Virus record (IMG/VR): IMGVR_UViG_3300042355_000652
Coordinates: 1-36,031 of that record
DNA from: a virus
Reading direction: 5' to 3' (one strand)
Length of the DNA: 36,031 bases
The position numbers were made by a program, and so were the translations under genes. A model generated the notes under the pieces. It had not been told where the DNA came from and did not search any database. It saw only the letters and a program-made list of their open reading frames with translations. Of this stretch, positions 12,515 through 20,946 are shown in pieces. How positions within the stretch are numbered: the stretch's first letter is position 1; each line of letters begins with the position of its first letter.

Positions 12515-13258
12515 ATGATTAAGGTTGAGATTAAGGGGCTGGACAAGACGCTGGCCTACCTTTCGGGGGCGCAGAAACAGGTTCGATTCGCGGCGGCGAA
12601 GGCGCTGACGCAGACGGCGGTGGCGGTAAAGGCCGAAGTCGGGCGGAACATGCCGGCGGAACTGGACCGGCCGAAGCCTGGGACGACCAGGGCGCTGCGG
12701 GTGGAGAAGGCGACGCGCGACAGCCTGACGGCAGTGGTGCGATTGAACCAGCGCGGCGAGGGCGTGCCGGCGCAGGAGTTTATCGGGCACAACGTCACCG
12801 GCGGGAGGCGCGGCATGAAGCGCTCCGAGATCATGCTGCGGCGTGCCGGCATCCTGCCGGACGGGATGTACACCATTCCCGGCAAGGAAGCGCAGCTCGA
12901 CGCCTACGGCAACATGAGCCGCGGCCAGATCGTGTCGATCCTGTCCTACTTCCGCACGTTTGGTGCCACGCCGCTCAACTCGAAGCGCATAAACATGACG
13001 GACAAGACGCGCGCGCGGCGGGCAAGGCAGCGCACTGACTACTTCGTGGTGCCGATCCGCGACCGCAAGTTGAAGCTGTACCCCGGCATCTGGCAGCGCA
13101 AGGGCGACAACACGCTGGCGCCGGTGCTCATGTTCGTGCGGCCCGGCACGCACCGCAAGCTGGTGAAGCTGTACGAGACCGGCGACAAGGTGGTGAAGCG
13201 CGACTTCAACCGGCTGTTTGACGCCGCCTTCGCCGACGCCATGAGGACGGCCCGATGA
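12515..13258 (+). CDS. Phage minor tail protein Z-like
   Basis: A 247-residue basic protein that begins MIKVEIKGLDKTLAYLSGAQ. Next comes VRFAAAKALTQTAVAVKAEV, the layout I associate with the gpZ/tail-completion family: an N-terminal strand, then long helices, then beta-rich basic parts such as RHYFVVPIRDRK-like and KLYPGIWQRKGDN segments. The end is helical (DKVVKRDFNRLFDAAFADAM). In lambda, gpZ acts late in tail assembly. Here the gene lies outside the tail module, directly upstream of the primase with a four-base overlap. It may be displaced, or may be a different DNA-binding structural protein. The family is a tentative recognition. Confidence 0.5.
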   Translation: MIKVEIKGLDKTLAYLSGAQKQVRFAAAKALTQTAVAVKAEVGRNMPAELDRPKPGTTRALRVEKATRDSLTAVVRLNQRGEGVPAQEFIGHNVTGGRRGMKRSEIMLRRAGILPDGMYTIPGKEAQLDAYGNMSRGQIVSILSYFRTFGATPLNSKRINMTDKTRARRARQRTDYFVVPIRDRKLKLYPGIWQRKGDNTLAPVLMFVRPGTHRKLVKLYETGDKVVKRDFNRLFDAAFADAMRTAR

Positions 13259-15735
13259 GCTGGATCAACTTCCGCGATGCCGAGGCGCAGATCCTCGCTG
13301 CCGGAATTCTGCCGGACAAGGATCTGGCGATCGACGGCCGCATTCAGCGCTGGAAGACGGCGGACAGCAAGGGCAACGAAAAGCCGGGCTGGACGCGGCT
13401 GCGGGAGTGGCAGTCAAAGGCCGGGCACCGCTACGTGGTCGGCTGCTTTGGCATCTGGTCAGGCAACCATGACGGCTACACCAAGATCGAGCTGCCGAAG
13501 AAGGATGACGACCCGCAGCGGCCGGCCCTGTCCGACGAGGACATCGTGGCCGCGCGCGAGGCGCAGAAGGCCGCGGCCAAGGCCGTCGCCGACGAGCGCA
13601 AGCGCGAAGCCAAGGTCGCCGCCGGCTGGGCCGCGCAAGTTTGGTCCGCCTGCGCGCCTGTCGCCGAGCACGAATACCTGGCGCGCAAGCAGATCCCGCC
13701 TTCCGGCACGCGCGTATTTGGCGGGCTGGGCGAGCTGCGCCTGGCCGGCATTGATGACGGCAATCAGTGGCGCCTGCAGAAGTCGGTCGGCGCCCTGGTG
13801 GTGCCGATGCACGACACCAACGGCAACGTGTGCGGCATTCAGTTCATATTTCCCGCCGCGCATGAGCGCACCGGCAAGGAATTCTGGCCCACCGGCATGG
13901 CCATGGGCGGCAGCTTCGGCATCATCGGCCACCTGCGGCGCAATGGGGTGCTGCTGCTGACCGAAGGATTCGCCACCGCGGCGAGCCTCGCCGCCGCCAC
14001 CGGGCAGGCCGTGGCCTACGCCTTCAGCGCCAACAACCTGGGCAAGACCGCCAAAGAGATCCGCGCCAAGTACAAGCAGCTGCGCATCCTAATCTGCGCC
14101 GATGACGACTACCTCACCGAAGCCAAGCAGGGCACCAACCCCGGCGTCGCCGCCGCGCAGCTTGCCGCCAGCAGCATCGAGCTGGCCGACTGGATCAAGC
14201 CTGACTTCATCGCCGCTGATGGCACCGATCTGCGCAACGGCAAAAAGCTCACCGACTTCAACGATCTGCACGTGCTCACCGGGCTACCCCTCGTCCTGGC
14301 GAACCAGATCAACGCCAAGCTCGACGCGCTGAAATGGAAAGACGCGCAACCCGTCGCGCTGCCCGGCAACCAGGGGGGCGGGGAAGGCGACGGCGGCAAG
14401 GGCCGGCGCGGCGCCATGTCCGTCATGCCGCTGGACGACATCGTCGCGCGCTTCGTGCCGCTGGACGACGGCACCGGCAAGTACGTGTTTGACGCCTGGA
14501 CCAACAAGATCGCGCACCGCGAGCAGATGATCACCCTGCTGCCGGCCGGCGTTCGCGGCGACGACATCAAGCGGCACCCGGTGTATGTCGAGCGCGGCGC
14601 CTACTACCTCGACCAGGTCGGATTCGATCCGTCGGGCAACGATCGCACCGTCAAGCTCAACACCTGGCAGGGCTGGCCGATGGAGCCGAAGGCCGGATGC
14701 TGCGACCGCATCCTCGAGCTGCTGGCCTACCTGTGCAGCGGCGACCCGAACAGCGACGCGCTGTATCGCTGGGTGCTGCGCTGGATGGCCTACCCGCTGC
14801 AGAACCCCGGCGCCAAAATGTCCAGCGCCATCATCATGCACGGCCCGCAGGGCACCGGCAAAAGCACCGTCTGGCAATGCCTGGCCAAGATTTATGGCGA
14901 CTACGCCACGGTGCTGAACCAGCGCGGCCTCGAGGATCGCTTCAACAGTGATTGGGTCGATTCCAAGCTGTTCATCCTGGCCGAAGAAGTCGTCACCCGC
15001 GCCGAAATGTGGCACATCAAAAACGAGCTGAAAGAGCTGATCAGCGGCGAATGGATACGGGTCAATCCAAAGAACGTCGCCGCCTACCGCCAGCGCAACC
15101 AGGTCAATGGCGTGTTCCTGTCGAACGAGAACCAGCCGCTGCCACTGGATAACGACGACCGCCGGCACTGCGTCATCTACACCCCGCCCGCCGTCAGCGA
15201 GGGCTACTACGACGAAGTGCATCTGGAGATCGAGCGCGGCGGCGTGGCGGCGCTTTACCACTACCTGATGACGCTCGACCTGGGCGACTTCCACCCTAAA
15301 AAGCGCCCGCCGATGACCGAGGCCAAGGCCGCGCTGATCGCGCTCTCCACGCCCAGCGAAATGCGCTTCGCCCTCGAATGGGTCGCCGGCGAGCTTGGAC
15401 TGCCGGTCTGCCCGGCGATCAGCACCGACGTTTATGCCGCCTACCTGCGCTGGTGCCGCACGCACGGCGAAAGCCGGCCGCGGCCGGACAACCAGTTCCA
15501 CGGCGCCCTGGCGCGCATGGCCGGCTGGTCGAAGGGGCGGCACCGCATCTACCTGGACACCACCTTCACCGGCGGCACCGAACCGCGCGTGCTGGTGCTG
15601 CCGCCCGACACCGCCATCAGCCCGCAGCACGTCATGAAGCCCGGTGGCAGCCAGGCCGTGTGGCTGACCGAGTGCGTGCAGGCGTTTTCTGAGGCGCTGG
15701 CGGACGCCGGCGGCGACAAGAGGGCCTTCGGATGA
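13255..15735 (+). CDS. Primase-helicase (TOPRIM primase plus superfamily 3-type helicase)
   Basis: An 826-residue replication protein. The N-terminal ~130 residues resemble an archaeo-eukaryotic-primase-associated zinc-free region. A TOPRIM domain follows with LLLTEGFATAAS (Glu237) and ICADDD (Asp283-285). A linker rich in Gly (about 372-385) leads to a C-terminal ATPase with Walker A GPQGTGKST at 530-538 and an acidic Walker B-like LFILAEE near residues 577-583. NGVFLSNENQPLPL and the following Arg-rich DDRRH fit the phage/plasmid primase-helicase family related to P4 alpha. It likely initiates and unwinds phage DNA at an origin, and a repeat array lies immediately downstream. Confidence 0.9.
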   Translation: MSWINFRDAEAQILAAGILPDKDLAIDGRIQRWKTADSKGNEKPGWTRLREWQSKAGHRYVVGCFGIWSGNHDGYTKIELPKKDDDPQRPALSDEDIVAAREAQKAAAKAVADERKREAKVAAGWAAQVWSACAPVAEHEYLARKQIPPSGTRVFGGLGELRLAGIDDGNQWRLQKSVGALVVPMHDTNGNVCGIQFIFPAAHERTGKEFWPTGMAMGGSFGIIGHLRRNGVLLLTEGFATAASLAAATGQAVAYAFSANNLGKTAKEIRAKYKQLRILICADDDYLTEAKQGTNPGVAAAQLAASSIELADWIKPDFIAADGTDLRNGKKLTDFNDLHVLTGLPLVLANQINAKLDALKWKDAQPVALPGNQGGGEGDGGKGRRGAMSVMPLDDIVARFVPLDDGTGKYVFDAWTNKIAHREQMITLLPAGVRGDDIKRHPVYVERGAYYLDQVGFDPSGNDRTVKLNTWQGWPMEPKAGCCDRILELLAYLCSGDPNSDALYRWVLRWMAYPLQNPGAKMSSAIIMHGPQGTGKSTVWQCLAKIYGDYATVLNQRGLEDRFNSDWVDSKLFILAEEVVTRAEMWHIKNELKELISGEWIRVNPKNVAAYRQRNQVNGVFLSNENQPLPLDNDDRRHCVIYTPPAVSEGYYDEVHLEIERGGVAALYHYLMTLDLGDFHPKKRPPMTEAKAALIALSTPSEMRFALEWVAGELGLPVCPAISTDVYAAYLRWCRTHGESRPRPDNQFHGALARMAGWSKGRHRIYLDTTFTGGTEPRVLVLPPDTAISPQHVMKPGGSQAVWLTECVQAFSEALADAGGDKRAFG

Positions 15736-15740
15736 CGCCT

Positions 15741-16005
15741 GTTCAGGGTACACGGCCCCGTGTTCAGGGTACCCTGAACAGCGCAAAGCCTTGCGGCACT
15801 AGGGCTGTGCAGGGTGTGCAGGGTGTGCACGCCAAACGCGCCCGTGTGCGCGTGCGCACGGGTTTTTCCTCGCGCGCGCCTGCGCACATATTCTTCACGT
15901 GCGCGCTTAGGGGGTATACCCACCACACCCTACACAGGGCAGTCGTGGCGCGGGTTTCCGGCGTTCAGGGTACCCTGAACATACCCTGCACACCCTGCAC
16001 ACCCC
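15741..16005 (+). repeat. Inverted and direct repeat array, candidate origin or cos site
   Basis: The 292 bases between the primase and terminase small-subunit genes contain nine CAGGGT/ACCCTG cores. Two are paired as perfect palindromes: TGTTCAGGGTACCCTGAACA (15761-15780) and GTTCAGGGTACCCTGAAC (15963-15980). Direct repeats with a 9-base period (GTGCAGGGT at 15808 and 15817) are mirrored as ACCCTGCAC at 15983 and 15992. A variant palindrome GGGTATACCC lies at 15912-15921. Such an array could bind the primase-helicase (origin iterons) or the terminase small subunit (cosB-like R sites). No real gene is supported in this interval. Confidence 0.85.
15841..15867 (+). terminator. Rho-independent terminator inside the repeat region
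   Basis: CCCGTGTGC and GCGCACGGG can form a stem of about nine base pairs with a small loop (one G-U pair), followed by TTTTT at 15863-15867. It is placed after the primase stop, so it would end the early rightward transcript. The adjacent CG-alternating DNA makes the exact stem boundaries uncertain. Confidence 0.75.
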
Positions 16006-16027
16006 GTTTTATCCTGGGCCGGCGGCC

Positions 16028-16660
16028 ATGATCGAAACCCGCGCCGCCTTCGCCCGCCGCATCGGCATCAACAAAAGCAACGTCACCCGCGCCGCGCAGG
16101 CCGGGCGCATCGTGCTCACGCCTGGCGGCATGGTCGACGTCGAAAAAAGCATTGAGCGCTGGTACGCCACCAAGGGCGGTCGGGACGACGTAGCCGCGCG
16201 CCACGCCGAAAGCAGGGGCGCGGTGGGGTCCGTGGCCCAGCCAACCGCAGAAAACGGCACAGCGGGCCGGGAAACCGCAACGGCGGCGCAACCCGACGTT
16301 GCGCCTTCCGGCGACGGTGGCACCCGCACCCGCTACAAGGCCATGGGCCTGCACTTCGAGAACCAGTCCATCAAGCTCGAAATGGCCCTGCGCCGCGGCC
16401 TGCGCTACCCGGTCGCGCTGGTCAAACGCGAGGCCCTGGGCATCGGCAGCAGCTTTCGCGCCGCTGTCGAGCGCGTGATTGACCAGACCGCCCCGCGCCT
16501 GGCCGTGATGCCCGACGACCTGAGCCGCCGCCGCCTGATCGATGCCGAACTTCGCCGGCTGCGCTGGATGATCAAGTCCGAACTGCCCAAAGCCCTGCGC
16601 CGCATGCGCGCCAGCGGGCAGGCAGGGGCAAAAGTCGGCGCTGGCGGGGCGGCGGAATGA
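16028..16660 (+). CDS. Terminase small subunit (Nu1-like)
   Basis: A 210-residue protein. The N-terminal part (RAAFARRIGINKSNVTRAAQ, then AGRIVLTPGGMVDVEKSIER) is a winged helix-turn-helix of the kind in small terminase subunits that bind cos. A low-complexity linker (about 55-100) follows. The C-terminal helical region (VKREALGIGSSFRAAVERVI, then RRRLIDAELRRLRWMIKSEL) resembles the part that contacts the large subunit. Its position upstream of a gpA-type large subunit supports the call. The repeat array just 5' of it may contain its binding sites. Length is near that of lambda Nu1 (181). Confidence 0.72.
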   Translation: MIETRAAFARRIGINKSNVTRAAQAGRIVLTPGGMVDVEKSIERWYATKGGRDDVAARHAESRGAVGSVAQPTAENGTAGRETATAAQPDVAPSGDGGTRTRYKAMGLHFENQSIKLEMALRRGLRYPVALVKREALGIGSSFRAAVERVIDQTAPRLAVMPDDLSRRRLIDAELRRLRWMIKSELPKALRRMRASGQAGAKVGAGGAAE

Positions 16661-16845
16661 ATAAATCACCGTATCCGCGCAAGTGTTCCCATGGCGCGCC
16701 GTTTTTCCCCGTGCAGCGGTGCATTGATTGCGAGATCGCGTGGGAAAAGGAAATGCTGATCGACGCAAAGAAATCGGTCGAAAAGCACCGCGCAAAACTT
16801 CACTGGCTGCAGCGCGAAAAACGCGGCGCGCCGTACCCGAAATGA
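16657..16845 (+). CDS. Small Cys-containing hypothetical protein
   Basis: Sixty-two residues starting at an ATGA overlap. It contains KCSHG and QRCIDCEIAW in the N-terminal half, a possible small zinc site (three Cys plus His), followed by a helical lysine-rich segment. It is basic, with no family match recognised. It overlaps the next gene by ATGA and belongs to the packaging operon. Confidence 0.6.
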   Translation: MNKSPYPRKCSHGAPFFPVQRCIDCEIAWEKEMLIDAKKSVEKHRAKLHWLQREKRGAPYPK

Positions 16846-17102
16846 CCAAAGCCGCTCGCGCCGCCATGCCGCTGGTCACCGCCTGGATCGACGACCTGCG
16901 CGGCGCCTTCGGCACGGACCTGATCGACGGTCTGATCCGCAAGGCCACCGTCGAGGGACTGCCAACGTTTTACGCCAGCGAGAACGGGCGCACCGTCGGC
17001 GTGCCGTTGCCGGCGCTGCGCGGGGTCGAGATCAGCGCGGCCGACATGGCTATCAACCCACCAAAAAAGGAATCCGATGCAGATCGAAACCGTCGCCATT
17101 GA
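16842..17102 (+). CDS. Hypothetical protein in packaging operon
   Basis: Eighty-six residues from ATG 16842, overlapping the previous stop. It begins MTKAARAAMPLVTAWIDDLR, continues with RKATVEGLPTFYASENGRTV and ends in a charged tail that overlaps the methyltransferase start by 26 bases. The composition is ordinary. Proteins of this size between small terminase and methyltransferase genes occur in related phages without known function. Confidence 0.6.
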   Translation: MTKAARAAMPLVTAWIDDLRGAFGTDLIDGLIRKATVEGLPTFYASENGRTVGVPLPALRGVEISAADMAINPPKKESDADRNRRH

Positions 17103-18447
17103 GCGGCTTATACCCTACGCCCGCAACAGCCGCACGCACAGCGAGGCGCAAGTGGCGCAGATCGCGGCCAGCATCCGCGAATTCGGCTTCACCAACCCGG
17201 TGCTGATCGACGCCGAGGGCGGCATCATCGCCGGCCATGGCCGGGTGATGGCCGCGCGCACCATTGGCTTGGCCGAGGTACCCTGCATCCGCCTGGGCTA
17301 TCTCACCGACACGCAGAAACGCGCCTACGTCATCGCCGACAACAAACTGGCGCTGAACGCCGGCTGGGATGAGGCGATGCTGGCGCTGGAATTCCGCGAC
17401 CTGATGGAGGCCGGATACGACGTCGGCCTGACCGGCTACGCGCTGCCAGAGATCGACGAGCTGGTGGCTGGGCTGGATGCTACGCCGAAAGGCAACACCG
17501 ACCCCGACGCCACGCCGCCGTTGCAAGCCGAGGCCATCACGCGCCCTGGCGACGTGTGGGGGCTTGGGCGGCATCGGCTCATGTGCGGCGACAGCACCGA
17601 CACAGGGGCGATGGCGATGTTGCTGGGGGGGGGTATGGCGGATGCTTGCTGGACAGACCCGCCCTACAACGTCGCGTATGGCGACAAAGCCGAGATGCTC
17701 AACAACTACGGCGGCAAGGGGCACAGAAACACGTCACGCATTCTCAACGACGACATGCCAGACGCCGACTTCAAAAAGTTTCTTGGAGGATTCTACCGGG
17801 CCGCGCATTCGGTGATGCGCCCTGGCGCGGCGATCTATGTCGCGCACGCGGAAACCGAGCGGACGAATTTTACGCAGCAGTTTTTATCGGCCGGTTTCAA
17901 ATTGTCGGGCGTCGTCATCTGGCGCAAGGACACCCTGGTGTTGGGGCGCTCGGATTACCAGTGGATCCACGAGCCGATCCTGTACGGATGGAAAGAGGGC
18001 GGCGCGCACAAGTTTTACGGCGGCCGGGCACAGACCACGGTCAACGATCTAGGGGCCAGCGGATCCCCGTTTGTTTTGCGGCCGGACGGGAAGTGGCAGA
18101 TAACCATCGGCGAGGAAACGATGATTGTTGCCGGCGACGCAAAGGTGGATTGGGTCGAGGACTCAATCATGCGTGAATTGAAGCCAAAGCGGAACGACAT
18201 CCACCCGACCATGAAGCCGGTGGCTTTGATTGAGCGTTTGCTGAAAAACTCAGCCCGACCAGGTCAGGTCGTGCTCGACCCGTTTGGCGGAAGCGGATCC
18301 ACAATGATCGCCGCAGAGCAGCTCGGAATGTCTGCGCGGCTGATGGAGCTGTCGCAAAACTACTGCGACGTGATCATCCGTCGCTGGCAGCAATTCACCG
18401 GAAAGACCGCCGTCCACGCCGTTACTGGCGCCGCCTTCCCCGGATAA
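17077..18447 (+). CDS. ParB-domain DNA methyltransferase (beta-class N6-adenine/N4-cytosine type)
   Basis: A 456-residue protein. The N-terminal ~95 residues are ParB/sulfiredoxin-like (LIPYARNSRTHSEAQVAQIA, then GIIAGHGRVMAA), a fusion often seen in phage methylases. The methyltransferase part has TDPPY (Asp194-Tyr197) and, near the C-terminus, DPFGGSGST (401-409), the SAM-binding motif. DPPY preceding the FxGxG motif indicates beta-class circular order. It may protect phage DNA from host restriction or mark it for packaging. A nine-G run at 17625-17633 encodes Leu-Gly-Gly-Gly only eight codons before DPPY. A one-base slip there would truncate the enzyme. The reading frame is intact here. 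Confidence 0.9.
   Translation: MQIETVAIERLIPYARNSRTHSEAQVAQIAASIREFGFTNPVLIDAEGGIIAGHGRVMAARTIGLAEVPCIRLGYLTDTQKRAYVIADNKLALNAGWDEAMLALEFRDLMEAGYDVGLTGYALPEIDELVAGLDATPKGNTDPDATPPLQAEAITRPGDVWGLGRHRLMCGDSTDTGAMAMLLGGGMADACWTDPPYNVAYGDKAEMLNNYGGKGHRNTSRILNDDMPDADFKKFLGGFYRAAHSVMRPGAAIYVAHAETERTNFTQQFLSAGFKLSGVVIWRKDTLVLGRSDYQWIHEPILYGWKEGGAHKFYGGRAQTTVNDLGASGSPFVLRPDGKWQITIGEETMIVAGDAKVDWVEDSIMRELKPKRNDIHPTMKPVALIERLLKNSARPGQVVLDPFGGSGSTMIAAEQLGMSARLMELSQNYCDVIIRRWQQFTGKTAVHAVTGAAFPG
17625..17633 (+). repeat. Nine-G homopolymer in the methyltransferase gene
   Basis: Codons CTG GGG GGG GGT span this run. In a GC-rich genome G runs of this length inside coding DNA are prone to slipped-strand mispairing. 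Located between the ParB-like and catalytic parts, slippage would switch the catalytic domain off. No population data are available here, so phase variation is only a possibility. Confidence 0.7.
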
Positions 18448-20598
18448 ATGGCCTCCCTCGCCGACCTTCAAACCGAACGCGAAACCCTGCGCGCCGCGCA
18501 GGCCAAAGCCGATTTTGAAGCCGCCCACGCCCAAACCTGCAGCCAGCCTGACCTGATCGCCGCCGGTGCGGCGGTGCGGGCGGTGCTGCTGGACGCGATC
18601 GACAGCATGGCCGCGCGCTTTTTGGACGCCATCCGTGGCGAGCGGGACGAAACGCGGGTGCATTACCTGATGTCGGATGCCGCGCACGACCTGCTCGGCA
18701 CCATCGGCGAAACCGCGGCGAAGGTATCGACGTCGCTGCCCATCGTCGGCGAGCGCGTTAAGCGTGGCGTCAAGCCGCGCGACCTGCTTACCGTGTCGCA
18801 ATGGGCCGATCGCCACCGCGAGCTGAAGTCCGGCACCAACGCGCCGGGGCGCTGGCATACCGCGCTGACGCCCTACCTCGAGGAAATCATGGATTCCCTG
18901 TCCGAGCATTCGGCGGTGCGGCAGGTGACGTTCATCAAATCGTCCGGCGTCGGCGGCACCGAGGTCATATTCAACTGGATCGGCTACATCATGCAGCACC
19001 TGGCCAACAAGGATCTGCTGGTAGTGATGCCGACCCTCGAGCTGCGCGACCGATCTTTTAACCCGCGCCTGGCCAAGATGCTGGACGAATCCGCCGGCCT
19101 GGCCGATCTGGTAAATACCGCCAGCCGCAACAAGGCCAACCGCGGCGACCTGCTCGAATACGGCGCCCGCGCCCGCGTCATCAAGGCCGGATCGAATTCG
19201 CCCGACAGCCTGCGCTCGGACCACCTGCCCTACGTGATCTGCGACGAGGTCGATGCCTTCCCGTGGGACGTCGGCGGCGAGGGCGACCCGATGACGCTGA
19301 TCGAAAACCGGCAGCGCACCTATTCGCGTGCCAAGACCTACCTGGTCAGCACGCCGACCATCGCCGGCGCCTCGCGCATCGATCTGCAGTACCAGCGCAG
19401 CGACCGGCGCCGCTACCATGTGCCGTGCCCGCATTGCGGCGAGCTGCAGCACCTGGAATTCGGCGGCAAAGACAAGCCGCACGGCCTGAAATGGCGCACC
19501 GCGCCCAAGGCCGACGATGATCACGGCCTGGCGCAGGTGGTGTCCGCCTGGTACGTCTGCCGCGAGTGTGGCGCCGAGATCGACGAAGGCCACAAGGCCG
19601 ACATGCTGTCCGCCGGGCGCTGGATCGCCGAGCGGCCCGCCATCCGCCACCATCGCGGCTACCACCTCAATGCCCTGTATGCGCCGGTCGGCCTTGGCCT
19701 CAACTGGCGCGCCGTGGCGCAAAAGTGGATCGACAGCCAGGGCGACACCGCCGAGCTGAAGGGCTTTGTGAACACCTACCTTGGCGAAGTGTGGAAAGAG
19801 CAGGGCGACAGCATCGAGGACATCAGCCTGATTTCGCGCTGCGAGGACTACCCCGAGAACCTGCGCGCCACGCACATCGCCCTGATCACCAGCTTCACCG
19901 ACGTGCAAAAAGACCGGCTCGAGACCACCATCGTCGGCTGGGGGCCGGGCGAGGAAGCCTGGGTGCTCGACCACGAAATCCACCCCGGCGACACCGCGCG
20001 CCCCGAGTGCTGGGAGGATCTGGACGGCTACCTGCGCGCCGAGGGCGTGCAGGTAGCCGGCATCGACGCCGGCTACAACACCAGCATGGTGCAGGCGTTT
20101 GTCGAAAAGCGTCGCTGGTGCGTCGCCACCAAGGGCGTCGCCGGGCTGGGCCGGCCGCTGATCGAAGACCGAAAGAAGCGCCTGCAGCGCCTGCGCACCC
20201 GGCGCAAGAAAGGCCAGCCGCTCGAGCCGCTGGGCGTCGATCAGGGCAAGGCGCTGGTGTATGCGCGCTGCAAGCTGCTGGCGCCGGGGCCGGGCTATAT
20301 CCATTTTCCGCGAAGCGCGGCATTTGACGACGAATGGTTCGCCCAGCTGGCGGCCGAAAAGCTGGTCACCAAGATCAAGGGAACGCGGCCGTTTCAAGAG
20401 TGGGTGCAAACCCGCCCGCGCAACGAAGCGCTGGACTGCATGGTCGGCAACCTGGCGATGATGCGCTTGAGTGGTAGTTCGCTGGTGGCGGAAGTCGGCG
20501 CTGGAGATACGGCGATGCAGCAGCTCGTCGCCGCCAACGCCAAAGCAAAACCCAAACCCCGCCACCCCGGCGGCTTCGTGAAAGGCTGGAAAGCATGA
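18448..20598 (+). CDS. Terminase large subunit (gpA family)
   Basis: A 716-residue ATPase/nuclease for DNA packaging. After an N-terminal ~115-residue helical extension, the canonical gpA start appears (LLTVSQWADRHRELKSG, then APGRWHTALTPYLEEIMDSL). The Walker A-like KSSGVGGTE (164-172) and Walker B CDEVDAFPWD follow. A CPHCGELQHLEF zinc motif and a second Cys pair (YVCREC) are present, and the C-terminal nuclease part has GIDAGYNTSM. It packages DNA into preformed heads and fits cos-type packaging. The start ATG abuts the methylase stop. The N-terminal extension is unlike typical gpA and resembles a small-subunit-like helical domain. Confidence 0.93.
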   Translation: MASLADLQTERETLRAAQAKADFEAAHAQTCSQPDLIAAGAAVRAVLLDAIDSMAARFLDAIRGERDETRVHYLMSDAAHDLLGTIGETAAKVSTSLPIVGERVKRGVKPRDLLTVSQWADRHRELKSGTNAPGRWHTALTPYLEEIMDSLSEHSAVRQVTFIKSSGVGGTEVIFNWIGYIMQHLANKDLLVVMPTLELRDRSFNPRLAKMLDESAGLADLVNTASRNKANRGDLLEYGARARVIKAGSNSPDSLRSDHLPYVICDEVDAFPWDVGGEGDPMTLIENRQRTYSRAKTYLVSTPTIAGASRIDLQYQRSDRRRYHVPCPHCGELQHLEFGGKDKPHGLKWRTAPKADDDHGLAQVVSAWYVCRECGAEIDEGHKADMLSAGRWIAERPAIRHHRGYHLNALYAPVGLGLNWRAVAQKWIDSQGDTAELKGFVNTYLGEVWKEQGDSIEDISLISRCEDYPENLRATHIALITSFTDVQKDRLETTIVGWGPGEEAWVLDHEIHPGDTARPECWEDLDGYLRAEGVQVAGIDAGYNTSMVQAFVEKRRWCVATKGVAGLGRPLIEDRKKRLQRLRTRRKKGQPLEPLGVDQGKALVYARCKLLAPGPGYIHFPRSAAFDDEWFAQLAAEKLVTKIKGTRPFQEWVQTRPRNEALDCMVGNLAMMRLSGSSLVAEVGAGDTAMQQLVAANAKAKPKPRHPGGFVKGWKA

Positions 20599-20909
20599 GC
20601 ACCTGGTTCTCGGAATACCGTGTCCGCATCCTGGCCGAACGCATAGCGCCGCGCATCGCGCCAAAGGTCGAGGCCGCGCTGCTGGCCTGCATCCGGGATG
20701 AGCTGCCCGGCATGCTGATGGAAGAACTCAGAAACGAGATCCCCGACTACACCCCAAAGCTAAGCAACTCGGTATCCCTGCGCCGCACGCGCGACAACCT
20801 GATCCGTGCGCGCTACAACGGCAGCAACTCGACAGAGCTTGCGCACCAGTTCGGCCTGTCGGTGCGCCACATCCGTAACATTGTGGGCGTGCGGAAATCA
20901 TCCCCCTGA
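20595..20909 (+). CDS. Mor-like transcription activator
   Basis: A 104-residue protein overlapping the terminase stop by four bases. The N-terminal part is helical and acidic (AERIAPRIAPKVEAALLACI). The C-terminal ~40 residues, RTRDNLIRARYNGSNSTELA then HQFGLSVRHIRNIVG, form a helix-turn-helix similar to the DNA-binding end of Mu Mor/C activators. Mor-like proteins activate middle or late phage promoters. This gene lies immediately before the first copy of the duplicated element at 20893 and its stop is inside it. It may therefore act on the head operon. Assignment is from motif resemblance. Confidence 0.6.
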   Translation: MSTWFSEYRVRILAERIAPRIAPKVEAALLACIRDELPGMLMEELRNEIPDYTPKLSNSVSLRRTRDNLIRARYNGSNSTELAHQFGLSVRHIRNIVGVRKSSP

Positions 20910-20946
20910 ACATTTCCGCCTGAGCCGAGCAAAGTGCGAGCATGAC
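20893..20946 (+). repeat. Duplicated 55-bp element, copy 1
   Basis: GGAAAT...TCCCCCTGAACATTTCCGC followed by a less conserved stretch, AGCAAAGTGCG and ATGAC. It closely matches 24474-24528. GGAAAT (20893-20898) and ATTTCC (20912-20917) form an inverted repeat around a C-rich loop. The preceding gene stops inside it (TGA 20907-20909) and the element ends at the start codon of the gpW-like gene. Possible regulatory or RNA-processing element. Confidence 0.75.

Noticed and set aside
14284-15786. 500-codon minus-strand open frame
   Set aside because: Antisense to the primase-helicase gene, which has TOPRIM and Walker motifs in the plus frame.
15741-16005. CRISPR array
   Set aside because: Repeat cores are 6-9 bases, partly inverted and irregularly spaced, with no spacer pattern or cas genes.
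15732-16031. 99-codon plus-strand open frame between primase and TerS
   Set aside because: It translates the repeat array and a terminator into low-complexity peptide; the DNA structure explains the sequence better than coding.
18250-20664. 804-codon open frame on the minus strand
   Set aside because: It is antisense to the terminase large subunit gene, whose motifs and context are clear; high GC content makes long antisense frames common here.
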